Source: Symsagittifera roscoffensis
Taxonomy: Eukaryota > Xenacoelomorpha > Acoela > Convolutidae
Length of the DNA: 64,000 bases
Reading direction: 5' to 3'
NCBI RefSeq assembly: GCF_963678635.1
Contig: NC_087069.1
Span: 45,365,448-45,429,447, forward strand
Shown: positions 46,371-58,660 of the stretch, piece by piece
Layout: each line of letters opens with the position of its first letter
Position numbering within the stretch: the stretch's first letter is position 1
Translations under genes and position numbers: made by a program
Notes under the pieces: generated by a model
What the model was told of the DNA's origin: nothing
Database searches by the model: none
The model's input: the letters and a program-made list of their open reading frames with translations, nothing else

Positions 46371-47400
46371 TATTCGTGAAACACAATTACTTTTGACAGT
46401 TTGCAACTGTTATGCAATTGTTGTAGGCGTTTGTACCTATCGTTAATCCTTAGAATAGAGAGTGGACGCAGTTTACCAAGCATTTGCAATCGGGACGAGC
46501 GCATTCTAGTGTCACTGGCTTGTTTCGAATAGAGTCGATTTCAGTGCAGTATTCTGTGACAAAAAGGGCATCGCCAGACCCAACTTTCGACTTAACTGGA
46601 GTCGTGTCACGAGCGATAGGTGTAGCAGCGACGCTTCGCTAATCAAAAATAGGCAATTTTGTTCGGCAGTGTTGACGCATTTCCTCTACGTGGTTTTTTG
46701 ATTGATTTTTTCAAATCCAATCGCTAGTAGCCGCCTCGATTGTTTAACTTCAATTCATGCACCCCCTGTAAGGGCGAAGTATAATTCCGATCATATAGAA
46801 CAACCTCGCCCTCTTGGTATAACTCGAATATAACTCGAATATAACTTGGTATAACACAAAATGAGTAGTAGGGCAAATGAACGAACAATATCAAACCAGT
46901 TCGAGTTCGAAAGAATTAGTCACTTCTGTGGCATAGAGATTGATTGAAGTCACTTAGAGACTATTTAAAATTAGCCTACCAACTTACTTTCCAAACCCCC
47001 CCCCCCCCCCAAGAAAAAAATAAAATAACAAAGCTAACTCAGCGGAACTCAAAGATTGCTTACTAGAGATGATTTGACTTTTATATGCTAAAACCAAGAC
47101 CCCTCTGAACCCCCTGTGACCGAAATGATAACCCTTCCCAGTAGTGCAAATTGCACTTTTATAACTCAGTAACTAGCAGTGGAAATGGGTAAATAGTTTG
47201 TATGGTATAAATCTATGGATAAATGTATGGTATAAATGTAGTATAAATGTTGTTGAAGACCTAAGCTTAGAACCTCAAGACTCTTACTTTAATGGAATAA
47301 ACTTTAATCGAATAAATAAATCAAGTCTTCGGGAAGCCGGTAATTTAAACATAACTCGAATTTAAAGTGAGATTGGAACCGATAATTGGACATTTCGTTT
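46371..47400. other. Unassigned, with C homopolymer
   Basis: GC content is nearer average than in the left half of the window. 46996-47010 is a run of 15 C. 47200-47260 has short direct repeats (GTATGGTATAAAT). No gene identified. Confidence 0.35.
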
Positions 47401-49620
47401 ACAGATACCTACCTTGAACATGGCAATTAGAGACATCGCGTAACATCACAGAGACAATTTAGAGTAAAATTTTGCAATAATGATGAAGTTAGACCAGCGA
47501 TGATGGATATCGTGGGGACGAGAAACAATTCAGAAAACTTCACACTTTAATATTTGAAGGAAACACAATCGGTTCATAACATGCTAGGCAAATTTTGAAA
47601 GTGTATCGGGGGCAGAGTCAAGGACGCAAATGCATACATCATGATTGACATCTAAACAATCTGCAATGTCGTTGCCAGGTGAAATCTGGCTGATTTACAC
47701 TTAGCGATTCTCACAAGAAGCTCGAAGTAAAGCTGAAAGGAACTTCTTTTCAAAGAACTAAAACCCAAAGTTGACGCTTTTAGAATTGTCGTGATGAATG
47801 TCCGAATTGGCAGCTTCAAAGACTTATTCAAGATGGTTGCCGATGGGAACCGGGAACCTGACAGTGGTTTTCGCTTGAGCGCATGCAAGCTCAAATAGAA
47901 TGACATGGGGAGTTTGTGCGCGTCCAAAAATGTGTTGTGCTTTGCTAGGGACCCTAGATGGAGCTTCCCGTGGAAATAGAGGATCTACCAAACAAAGTGA
48001 CGATGGCTTTTCGTTGAGAGAGAAAGAAACTTGTGAGAAAAGAGTTCGAATGGTATCCAAGATTAGTTGCGATCAAGTTGACAAGGCTCAATGAACAATT
48101 TGCAGGCTTCGCGGAAAAGTAGGCAGAAGAATTTGTGCAGATGTCGTCGAAGTTCGGAGACTCGTTGACAACAAAAAAATGCCATGATGTCGCTCAATGC
48201 TGGAACAGCACGAACATCCGTGCGAGAATTATCCCTAGCAGTAAGAAGTACATGTGTTTGTGGTCAATCATCTAATCTGTTTTGAGCTCGATGAAACGAC
48301 CAGAGTGAATTTGAGATAATTACAGAGCAGTTGGATGTCAAAATCAGGGCTGCAAAAGATAAAAAAGTTGATAGAGTATATAGACTACATCAGCTGGAAG
48401 GTTAAAGGTGTATGCGATTCGAGTGTCCTGAAGCCGTGCTGCATACTGGAAGATACTAGTTTGCCGATGTGCTCAAAAATGGCAGTAAAGTAACGATGCG
48501 GCATCTTTTCAACGATCCTGAACCACTGATAACGCAGATGGAGACATGAATGAGAAGCAAGGTTCTGCAGAAGTCGGGGTCTACACGGTGACCGAAAACA
48601 CTAAAACCGACAGTTTGCTACACGGAACAATTGACCTCTGAAGTGATTCAGCATTCCTGGGAAAACCTCAACCTGCAGAATTGGCAGGAAACGAGGGCAA
48701 AAAGAATGTCTCTAAAATGAAAAATTTATGAAAACGCTTACAAATTGGATAATTGTGGGTAGCGAGCTAGTTGATGACATTGATTATACTCTGTTTCAAC
48801 TAGATGTTTTCGAGTTTTTAAAGCAAAGGCATGTTGTCCGCGTTTTTTGAGAGAAACTACTCGAGACAAAACAAGTGAGCTAAGTTGACTCAAACTGGGA
48901 AAGTTTAAGAGCGAAATTTGGGTCATTGTGATGGAGAAACATGAAATGGACGCCGAGATGAATGAATGCTCTTGAGCTCAAATGAATGAAGAACCAGCTG
49001 AGCTGCTACCAAATTGAAAAACATGAGAAAACTTTTGCAAGTGCTGATCCAAACGCTGAAGTGCTGTTCGATTTGGAATCAGCTCAGGAACGGAAGAAGG
49101 TCGAACTAGCTGAGAAACCGCAAACTACTTCAAGAGGCCTTTGAAGTAACAAATTGAAGACGAGACGGATGTAGGCTAGGAAAAAGAGCCTTGAATTAGG
49201 ACATATGGGATTTCCAATGGAAAAACGATTTCAAGGCATGGCATGGAAAACAAAAAATGTCATGTCACGAAGTCGCCGCGGTTCGAGTGAAATGGACTCT
49301 GATAAGCTAAAATGGCACAGCCTTCGATCAGACCAGTGACAACCTTGAGGCAGCAAGCTGAAACTGCCAAGAGGAAGACTAGAAGGAGCCTGTTTTTTTT
49401 TCCCGGCCAAACGGCTTTTGACTTTGAGCTTGTTCAGTTTCAGAGGAAGACTGAGATGTTCGTAACTGGAGGATCAAAGACTAGTCAAAGTAGGCTCAGT
49501 AGGTGGATCGATATATTGATACTTTTTACGTCAAACATAACCCCCAGAGGACGCAAAGCTGAAATCACATGGAGAGGAGAGTTCGACCGTGAAGAAAGTC
49601 TATCAGACCCCGGCTGCTAG
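47401..49620. other. Unassigned decayed coding-like DNA
   Basis: Purine-rich plus strand with many open stretches of 60-100 codons in shifting frames on both strands (for example 47900-48094 and 49312-49620). This is the pattern of decayed coding sequence. I cannot name the family. Its position directly left of the integrase fossil suggests it may belong to the same or a related element. Confidence 0.3.
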
Positions 49621-52560
49621 AGAAGGACGCAAAAAACAAAGTAAGAACCGTGGACAAACCAATCCACGACAGCAATCCCGTCATCTCCAACAACAACATA
49701 CTCGCCACCTATAATACAGGACGCAGAGAGCTAATTTCAAATAGAAAACCACAAATTTTATCAAAAATAATATTTTCTGGAGATACATCAGCGCGAAAGA
49801 CAAATTCGAAAAGGGAAAAGGTGAAAACGTCGAATCACACCCGACTGGACAAACAGCCCGAACACCAGCAACATTGACACCTCTGATAAATCGAGGCAAG
49901 CATAAAGGAAAGAAACTCAAACGAAGTCAGAGAATAGAGAATCCACACCACAAACGACAAAATTACAAAGTTGCAACAATATGCAATCCCGAACAGAACT
50001 CACAGTGGAGATCAACGAGCAGTACGAATAATGTGTTATATGGTTAGACCCTCAACAAATCGGAACAGAAGTAACATCACCCAACGAAGCACCACCAACA
50101 AAATCGACCAGCCAACTCCAACTTAGCAATGAACTGAGTTGGAGTTGGCTGGTCGATTTGTTGAGGGTCTAATGAAGTACAGACAAAGCAACCACAACGG
50201 AGATCGAAGAAGATACAATCCTCTACAAAGAGAAGTTGGAATAAGTCATGGGGGTCAAGTTTATTGCCGCAGTCACCCAAAAAGCAAAACCATCAAACCA
50301 AAAGTGAATTTCGCCCAGAAAAGTGATTGGGAGCCGCTTCAACTCGCATATGGTGACTACGCAAAGACGACTGCCTACTCATTGATAGAAGGATAATCAT
50401 CCCGCAGCAGTTACGCCGGAGCATCCTTGACAGTATATATTTAACCCATCCGGGAGTGGTGGCAATACTGGACTTGAGTGAAACCATCTGGTTCCCGCAC
50501 AACCACCGCACAAAATTCCAAATGGCTAAAAATTGCCGACAATGCACGAAGCGAAGTAAAAAATTTAAATCCTGCTATAGAAACATTGCAATCAGTCCAA
50601 ATGGAAACAGTAGTAGAACCAAATGAGGAAGTCCAGTTAGATTTTGCCGGGCATCTTACGGACGAATTAAACAAAGCCGCATACTTTTTAGTCGCGGTTG
50701 AAAAAAGGTCTAAGTTTCCCACGGCTAAGGTAGTTTCAAATACAACAGCGGACATAGCATTTAAGTTTATGCAATGATACAAATCTAACAAGGGGTTACC
50801 CCGCAAACTTAGGTCCGACCAAGCACAAACATTCCGAGCCAAAAATCCAACTTTTTTGTAACGCCAACAAAATTAATTTTCTTTGCCCCAGCAGATGACC
50901 ACAGAACAACCGAAGTCATGGGACTGGTGATAAAAACTCTAAAACGCAGGTTAGGGGTTGTGCGGGTAGACGGCAAAACACTCCATATAAATTAGCATCA
51001 GACGTCGATGAGATCATAAAAACATTAAGAGTATCACTACGTAAGACAACGAAAATACCATTTTTGAAGCCCACATGAGCCAAAAGCTCAACACACTATT
51101 TTTAAACATCGCCACAACAAGCTCATCAAACAATCTAAATTGGGAAAACACAAAAATTGCTTGTTTGGTTCAAAAAAATTGATGTATTCGCCACTTCAGC
51201 CAGAAATTATGCACGCCCTTCAAGGCTGGTCACAAAGGAAAGTCAAGATCAAGAAACAACCACTGAAAAATCTGCTGGACCCTCAAACTTGACCCCAAAA
51301 AGAGGATAATCACTGTCGACGAAAAACAACACAGGTGTGAAAACAAGATAATCACTGAGTAAGGAAAATGAAGCATTAAATCTAAGATACAAGGTAGCTC
51401 AAAAACAAATGAACACTAACATAAAAATGTTGCCCCTAACAAAATATAGCCCAAAAAGCAGTATCGCTACTAAAGTTGGCGACGCTAAGGCATTCGAGCA
51501 GATATACAAAACAATAGACAATAAAGTTGTAATATAAACACCACACACAGCCTGGGTCCAAGCTGAAAAAACAGCCTCGCCTACTAAAAAATAATGGTCT
51601 TGCATTGTTACCGAACCCAAAAACATACGCACCACGCAGATCTTCACAATCAAGTGACTACATAGCTTACAAAATGGCTAGAAGAGCAGGACCATGCTTA
51701 AGTTTTTTAGACATCGAACAACCAAACGCTCCACAACATGAAAAGTTCCGGGAGTACGTAAAGACAAGATTGCCCAAGAAGTTAACTAGGGAAGAACAAC
51801 AACAACTGAAGAAGGACGTAGAAGCTATGGAAGCCGTTGATAAAAAGCGTAAGGCGAAGGCACAAACAGGAAAGAGGACAGGTGGCAACTCAAAACCCAG
51901 ACCAGACAGGGTATTGACGTTTAAATATGACGACCAACAACGGGTCGAAACAGAAGTTCCATCAATTGACTGATGATTATCCGCAGCATCAGAGAAAATG
52001 ACACCATGTCCCAAACGGCAAGATATGAAAACAACACCGCAACCACAACCTTCAACAAGTGCAGAACTGATGAAAAAATCCGCTTGGAACAGATGGGCCA
52101 CCCTAAAATAATCATTGAGAAACCCAAAACCCATCAATGCCATCAACATCAACTCTCATAAATTTTTCTCAATCGCGTCACCATAACAGAAGACAAGACT
52201 AACGGACAACCCGTACAACACAAGTAGCAAATTTTTCATCCAAGAGATAAGCTTCGAACAAGAGTCCCCAGAATTTTTCGCCTGCATTTAATTCCTAGAA
52301 ATCATCAAAGCTAAGAAAAAAGATAGTGACATAACCAAAATAATTGAATTGACCTCCCTGTCTGAGAGTCTCAAAACGACCGCGACCGTAAACAAATCAA
52401 ATGAGGAGACAAACACAACTGAAGAATACGAGAAGATTCACAAAGAGGACGATACTCAGATAGCGCCGGTGACAACAACAAAATCAGGAACAGTGAACGA
52501 TAGTATGACCATCACAACACAATCACAAGAAGCAATCACGAAATAGCAATTGAAGATAAA
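49621..52560 (+). mobile_element. Fossil integrase and downstream region of a Tor-like Ty3/gypsy element
   Basis: Plus-strand sequence is A/C-rich as in 1-5.3 kb. Around 50430-50560 histidines and a CRQCTKR phrase mark the zinc-binding N-terminal domain of a retroviral-type integrase. 50478-50777 is open for 99 codons and includes EEVQLDFAGHLTDELNK, the context of the first catalytic Asp, with LRSDQAQTF near 50805 matching the second. 51605-51973 (122 codons, basic, KKRKAKAQTGKRTGGNSKPR) follows and may be an integrase tail or a start of another ORF. Family assignment to Tor is from recalled resemblance. Around ten breaks; LTRs not located, so age is judged only as old. Confidence 0.65.
50101..50159. 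repeat. Perfect 23-bp stem hairpin
   Basis: AAATCGACCAGCCAACTCCA.. (50101-50123), a 13-base loop, then the exact reverse complement (50137-50159). The right arm continues as CGATTTGTTGAGGGTCTA (50154-50171), which is the exact complement of 50045-50062. The right arm therefore pairs with two separated left segments, the footprint expected of template switching during replication. Confidence 0.9.
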
Positions 52561-52870
52561 GAACAATTATGATGCGCCAAGCAGTTCTACGGAGACTATA
52601 GAAATCCAGTTCCACAGGAACTTTAAAACTCAGGTTTTGGTCCCACGGGGACGATAAAATCAATGTATTCGCATAAAAGGGAATTTCGTCCGGCCGGATT
52701 GGCATGGACCAATTTAAAGTATTTATATGTAAGTATAATGCAAATTTATTGATTATTTATCTTATCACAAACCGGACTGATGCCTTTGACTGTTGATAAG
52801 CAAGACCACATGGCTGAACGTTAACGTTCAGTTGAAGTGAATTCCTTTTTATGTTCAGTTTTTTCTCTCA
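52561..52870. other. Region after the fossil, with an 18-bp palindrome
   Basis: CTGAACGTTAACGTTCAG at 52814-52831 is a perfect palindrome. The surrounding sequence could be the fossil's 3' non-coding end but no LTR pair was found. Confidence 0.4.
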
Positions 52871-52999
52871 ACCAACATTACTTAAAGATCCTTAGCCAAC
52901 CCGTTCGGATTCTATCAAGAGCTCAAACGTTACGGTGTGATGAACACATCGCGGTGAATTAATCTTCAGATGGCTCTGCCTCATCATCCTAAACTGGTG

Positions 53000-53185
53000 C
53001 AGTGAACAAGAAGACGGAAGATGTGTCGGACATGGAAGCAACAGAAAAACGGAAATTGAGCTGATCGTGGGACTCCAGTAGCTTTTGAAGAGTCGCGATC
53101 TGCAGCAACAAGGTAGAAAAAAGATTGATGAGTGTGTGCAACTGGTCGAAGGACCGTCGAAAAAAAGACAGATTTGTTTGTGCAT
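53000..53185 (+). repeat. Second of the pair of related segments flanking the 46-53 kb region
   Basis: Counterpart of 46195-46370. It continues into an 82-codon open stretch (53085-53333) not shared with the first copy. Confidence 0.55.
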
Positions 53186-54240
53186 TTTTTTGTTCAGCCT
53201 GAGTTTGACCGAACAGATCAGCCTGAGAAATGCGAGACTAAGTGATAGTTCAGTGGATGAGCACAATAATAATTTGTTTGATTTTATACTCAAAAACCAA
53301 TCGAGAAGTCAAGACGACAAAATGATTGCGTAGGAGATAGGGAAAAAAGTCGTCCGATTGTATGATTGCTATCAGAGGTACGCTACGCATGTCCAGACAT
53401 TCCAAAATCAAACTCTCGGCGCGGCTATGCAATTTGGATCTAAATCCAGATGCGATGTGACACTCCAAGTCTGGTCATGAGTCTGGAACCTCGAAACGGG
53501 CAATATTGGAGCTACAGATATTAAATTCATTAGTATCATCCTAGAGTATATGCACCAAGTTACTTGGAAATGATGCAACGATTGCATTGGGCAAGTTTGA
53601 CTACGACTAGACTGATCACGACGAGGATGAGCCAAATATAGAAAAAAACTGCGACTATTGAAAACTGCAACCAAGAAGAATCAGTGACTGTTGAGTCGTT
53701 TGGTCGATCAGAGGTCGTCAAAACTGGGGCTAAGAGAGTCAATACGGACCAGGATACACTCGGACGAGCTCTAGCCTAGAAAACCGAGGATGAATATGGA
53801 TCTCAGTGTGCTTATGAATTGGTCTAACGAGGAATCCTTTTCATCAGTGAGTTGCTGTGTGCGCGATGGAAAACGGGAATCTGAGTCTGAGGAACTGCGA
53901 CTTAAATTGAACAGATCAAACCGTGAGCACAGTGGAGTGAATATGAACGAGAAACGGGGTGAAGTCAAAAAGAGAGTGGAAAGGGACCTGAAGAAGCAAG
54001 GGCTGCCTACTTCCACAAACTGATTGATCAATTGGAAGGATTGGGATTGCTGGGTAGAGCGGAAGTTGATCGGGAAGGGGCTGCATCTGAATGCGAGGTT
54101 CCAAATGCGAGGTTCCTGGTTGGGGCATATCAGACCTTTGGAGGAGACAAAAGGTTGTCAAAGTTATCGAGATGACTGGTTGGTCCTGTATCAGGGCTAC
54201 ATGCAACTTACGAACAGAGAACAGAAGATGTGAAGACAAG
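53186..54240 (+). other. Decayed coding-like DNA, unassigned
   Basis: Plus-strand open stretches at 53790-54023 (Arg/Glu/Lys-rich, VKKRVERDLKKQGLPTSTN at the end) and 54024-54233 are purine-rich and look like former charged, coiled protein sequence. No family recognised. May be linked to the segment pair at 46.2 and 53.0 kb. Confidence 0.3.
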
Positions 54241-54535
54241 TGTTCAAACGTATAGGATGTCGCCGGTTTTTTTTGAGTATTTTTCGAGATGTGTCTACCA
54301 GAAAAAATTTATCGGAGAAAAATATCACGAATCAGAACGGAACATATCACGAGAAAGAAATCGGAAAATCATTACGAGGCCAAACTGTGCATATTGTGCA
54401 TTATAAGCGGAATCCGCAACAAGTCAAAATCAGAAATCAACTTTGCTAATTTTCTTTCATCTTCTTTGCTGTTTTGGATTCCCCAAAAAAATACACAAAA
54501 CACTGTGACGCTCAAAATCGCTCCAAAAGTAGGCA
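54241..54535. other. Unassigned
   Basis: Overlapping short open stretches only. It includes CGGAATCCGCAACAAGTC near 54409, an outlier of the minisatellite that follows. Confidence 0.35.
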
Positions 54536-54722
54536 ATTTTGCGGAATCCGCAACTGTATTTGCAGAATCTAGAACAAATTGTGAATTTCACAAACAAATA
54601 ATAAGGCATGTATATTATTAAACTAAGATGTTGCGGAATCTGCAGCTGTAACCATAATCCGCCAATTGTAAGTAAAATCCGCAAACTGTAAGTGGAATCC
54701 GCATTTTGTTTGCGGATTCCTT
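54536..54722. repeat. Minisatellite, about 19-20 bp unit (TGGAATCCGCAAATTGTAAG), cluster 1
   Basis: Repeated words GCGGAATCCGCAACTGTA, AAAATCCGCAAACTGTAAG and TGGAATCCGCATTTTG. The unit contains the short palindrome GCGGAATCCGC. Confidence 0.8.
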
Positions 54723-55162
54723 TCACATAAAAGTATTTTTGTATTATAGCAAAATTGTTCAAAAATTAAGAGTTAGCACTTCAGAAAGATGTAGCATCAT
54801 ATATACAAACAAAAAAATTGCCCTCATGTTTTGATTTCACTTTCGATTCAACTCGATTACTGCCCTCCTGAAATCACTAGAATCGGAATCTACTTCATCA
54901 CTATTTGAGATTGATAGAATACTAAATACTGTGCGATATTCTGTGCGATGTGTTTTCAAACATTCTCAAGCCAAAAACTCCAAATTTTGAATTCATTCGA
55001 TTTTGTGTTTCCAAAATAATAAAAAGTGACATCCTTTAATTTAGTTAATCAATGCTTTGAGATTTGTTTGCGGACTACGCTGACAACGGTTAAGTCTTTG
55101 CTTTTAGATTACGCATTGTTATAGATAAGAATTTCAGCTCTAGCTCAAACTTGTACACTTCG
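54723..55162. other. Spacer between minisatellite clusters
   Basis: AT-rich DNA with nothing recognised. Confidence 0.4.
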
Positions 55163-55380
55163 GAAAGTTTTGCAGATTCCGCTTACAGTTGCGGATCCAT
55201 TTAGAGCTGCCGAATCCAGAACAGTTTGTGGAATCCACAAACAAATGATAAGACATTTGTATCGTTAAGTTGAGCTGTTGCGGAATCGACAACTCTAAGT
55301 GGAATCCACAAATTGCAAGTGTAATCCGCAAATTGGTAGTGGAATCCGCAAATTGTAAAAGGAATCCACAGTTTGTATCT
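55163..55380. repeat. Minisatellite, about 19-20 bp unit, cluster 2
   Basis: Same unit as 54536-54722. The unrelated insert AACAAATGATAAGACATTTG.. also has a counterpart in cluster 1 (AACAAATAATAAGGCATGTA), so a whole segment of about 190 bp was duplicated about 630 bp apart. Confidence 0.8.
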
Positions 55381-55439
55381 TTTATTTACTAGATGTTTAT
55401 TTATTGGGTTATTAGGTGTAATAAGTTCAGTCTCAGTTT

Positions 55440-55680
55440 CGTTGGTCAGCTACCAGTTGATATAACTGTCAATCTCAATTCCTGTCGATAACTTCGATCT
55501 CAAGTCCTGTTACTAACTGCAATCTCAATTCCTGTCATCAACTTCGATCTCATTTTCTGAACCAAAAACTGATCTCAATTGCTGTCAAACATACCAAATT
55601 TCGATCCCAATTCTTGCAAACCCAATATAGATCTCATTTCCTGCCATCAATCTCTATTCCTGCAGATTGAAAAAACTGAA
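55440..55680. repeat. Minisatellite, about 24-bp unit (GATCTCAATTCCTGTC)
   Basis: About nine irregular copies of AACTTCGATCTCAATTCCTG with variants (CTGCAATCTCAATTCCTGTC, AATATAGATCTCATTTCCTG). Confidence 0.8.
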
Positions 55681-56234
55681 CAAACTATGCAATAAATTCG
55701 CATTTAAATTCATCAGTTCATTTCAATCAAGTAACTCAGAGAAAGTAAAAATGATTTAGTTTAGCCTTTCTTGAGTATTTTCAAATTGCGAACATATAGT
55801 TATATAAAGCAACCAATTGAGGAACAATTTTTTTTTGTTTTTCAAATTAATATTCATTCAACTGTAGTTAATCAAGTTTTATTATTTTTGTATCTAAAAC
55901 GGTTTTACTCAATCTGTTTTCCTTTATAGATAGTTTACTCTTTACAAATAAATTACATCAAAGAAATAGTCTACCCCCTTTGACCAACTTTGATGGGCCG
56001 GCATAATTTTCAGACTAAAACACATACTGTCTCTGTACTATCTATTTTGTTTTTCTTTAGAGCTAAAACTCCAGAGAAAAATAGAGAATGAATGCTGTTT
56101 ATTTGAAAACGCGAGACGTGTCTTCAGCCTAGACTGTAAAACAGTGTTCAATAACCTTTGCCTTTTTTGATTCAAAAGCTAAATGCGTGTAAGTCATTAG
56201 TCTGTCTTTTTTATCCTAAAGTACATTATCAAGC
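55681..56234. other. Unassigned, left of the protease fossil
   Basis: AT-rich. It may hold further worn parts of the element to the right, but nothing is recognisable. Confidence 0.3.
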
Positions 56235-56690
56235 TATCAATTTCTTTGTTTTTAGATGTAAAGCAGCTTACAATTGCAGAGATGGATAATTTTTCACTTT
56301 TGCAAACTATTGAAAGAAATCCAGAGCTCAGGTTCAAGTAGATGGGATCATACCCTTCTGATACAGTACCTCAACTAACAAAATACTCTTTTGCAATTAT
56401 AAACTCAGCCCCAAGAAATGATAGAGGAGAATACTGGATCATGATTGCTCGCTCGACTGGATAAAATATAATACTTTGCTGATTCTTTGGGTAGAAGGGG
56501 ATCAATTTACCCCTTTTTGACAAAAAAGTATCAACGAATGGTTCCTCAAAAGCTACAAAAAACTGATATTTTGTGCGGATTTTACGCAATTTATTCAGCA
56601 TTTCTTCTTTTTAAATTCTTCCAGAAGAAGATCAATAAGTTTCATGATGTGGATGTTTTGAATTTTATCAGTGTTTTTATGTAAAAGTAT
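56235..56690 (+). mobile_element. Fossil adenain-like cysteine protease (Polinton-type element suspected)
   Basis: Plus-strand phrases in the order seen in adenovirus-type cysteine proteases: AIINSAPRNDRGEYWIMIA near 56395-56450, the region preceding the catalytic Asp, then TDILCGFYAIYSAFLLF (56560-56610), where CGFY corresponds to the Cys box, and a C-terminal KFHDVDVLNFISVFM ending at 56684. The last open stretch (from TTG 56487) is 66 codons. Such proteases occur in Polintons/Mavericks and related elements, but also in Ulp1-like host genes; no polymerase, ATPase, capsid or terminal repeat was seen nearby, so the host origin stays possible. An intron-like GT..AG stretch precedes it. A few breaks. 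Confidence 0.42.
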
Positions 56691-57079
56691 ATTTTTTATT
56701 TGTAAGTGTAAATTTTTGCAGTAAAGTTACTATACGATGTAGTGAATTGTTTGATTATTTAAGTATTTTAAATCTTTAAATTCCTTATTTTTTTACAAAA
56801 AGCATACTAGCAACTAACTTTTTGGTAAAAAACACGGAAAATGATGTTGGAATATGAAAGTTGTAGTCCCACAATTGAAAGAATTAACTATAGAATAGAT
56901 AACTTTACAAAAACTGTAATCAACTTCTAATGAATTGTATAATCTTCTTAAAAAATTACTCTGAGAAAGATAGAAAAATTATTATACAAAATTATCAGAC
57001 ACAAAACCTTATGATACTATAAGTTTCTCAGAGTAAATTGTTACCGTGGCGGAGCAATTGACAAATTTGGATGTTATTT
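56691..57079. other. Unassigned
   Basis: Contains a short plus-strand open phrase near 56840-56930 (MMLEYESCSPTIERINYRID) that could belong to the element of the preceding fossil. No family recognised. Confidence 0.3.
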
Positions 57080-58014
57080 TGTGGAAAATTTTGGAAATTT
57101 CAAAGAGTTTTTTAAAGGTTAAGGCAAAGTGATGAAAGAGAACTGAAATTAATCGTAGCAAGAAATGTGACAGAATAAATAAACACGTTGAGGTAAAAAT
57201 GAGAACTAGACAAAAACATCTGTTGGTCGAAACTTGAAAATTTTGGCACATTTTCATCTTAGTTCCATCGAAAAAATCAAGCAATTTTGATTGGATGTAT
57301 TTCAATTTTTTATGAAAAAATTAAAAATTTAATCTGTCAGGAAAAAAATTCTTGCTTCATTAACTCTTTGGGGATTTGCTAATAGGCAACTCTCACATGA
57401 TTGTGGGATAAGTTTGTGAAAATAGATAAAAAAATTAATAAAATTGATAAGTATAATGGAGCTGTCATCCGTTCTCCAAATAAGTTGTGAGTAAAAGATT
57501 AAGTGGGATATAAAAGTAATCAACCGTTAGGAGCCGTCAAGATTCCCGTGATATCCCGTGGAGCGGAATAATTAACCTGTCAAAGATGGTCACATCCTTA
57601 AAATTTCTCCCCAGATAACCTTGTGGAAAATTTTGGAAATTTCAAAGAGTTTTTTAAAGGTTAAGGCAAAGTGATGAAAGAGAACTGAAATTAATCGTAG
57701 CAAGAAATGTGACAGAATAAATAAACACGTTGAGGTAAAAATTCTTGCTTCATTAACTCTTTGGGGAACTGCTAATAGGCAACTCTCACACAATTGTTGG
57801 ATTATTTTGTGAAAATAGATAAAAAATTTAATTAAATTGATAAGTATAATGGAGCTGTCATCCGTTCTCCAAATAACTTGTGAATAAATGATTAAGTGGG
57901 ATATAAAAGTAATCAACCGTTAGGAGCCGTCAAGATTCCCGTGATATCCCGTGGAGCGGAATAATTAACCTGTCAAAGATGGTCACCTCCTTAAAATTTC
58001 TCCCCAGATAACCT
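57080..58014. repeat. Tandem duplication, two abutting copies
   Basis: 57080-57620 and 57621-58014 start with GTGGAAAATTTTGGAAATTT and end with CCTTAAAATTTCTCCCCAGA. Copy 1 carries about 150 bp (57203-57350) that copy 2 lacks. Identity of the shared parts is very high, so the duplication is recent. Both end with the GC-richer GTTAGGAGCCGTCAAGATTC block. Confidence 0.9.
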
Positions 58015-58029
58015 GAGGGAATATAAATA

Positions 58030-58660
58030 AGATAAAATAAGTATTTAAAAGATTCTTTCGAGAAAAAAATTTTCTGTGATATATATGTTTCTGAACCCAT
58101 ACCCTAAATCGAAACCTAATTTTTGTCTAGTTTTACAATCTGAAACTTCACATTCCAAAGAAAAATTCTTTCTTTCAATTTTCCAAGATGAAATTATTTT
58201 TTCAAGATAAAAATGTATTTGCAAGTAAAAATTAAAAAAATTTTTTTAAAAAACTTCTGAAATCTACCATCTGAAACTTACCATCCAAACTTTTTTTTTT
58301 CAATTTTTCAAAATAGAGAGGTTGTTTCGAGACAAAAAAAATATTGGCAAATAAAAATTAAAAAATTTATCAACAAATTTTTTCGGAAGTTAAAATCTGA
58401 AACTTACCATGCAAAAATATGTATTTTTAGATTTTTCAAGATAAAAATGTTTTTTCAAAATAAAACTGAATTTGCAAGTACAACTTAAAAATTTTTCAAA
58501 AAATTTTCTGAAACTTACAATCTGAAACTTACTATACCGAAGTTTCGTAAGACAAGGTAGACCTTGCATATCACAAAATGTAGAAGTTGTCAAAATTGAG
58601 CTCAAAATAATCGGTAGCCAAAAACTATTCTGAAACTTACCATCTCAAATTACCATCTTA
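58030..58660. repeat. Diverged tandem repeat, unit about 110-130 bp
   Basis: CTGAAACTTACCATCCAAA or a variant occurs at 58140, 58271, 58398, 58522 and 58630, separated by AT-rich blocks with TTTTTCAAGATAAAAATG. Old and worn. Confidence 0.75.
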
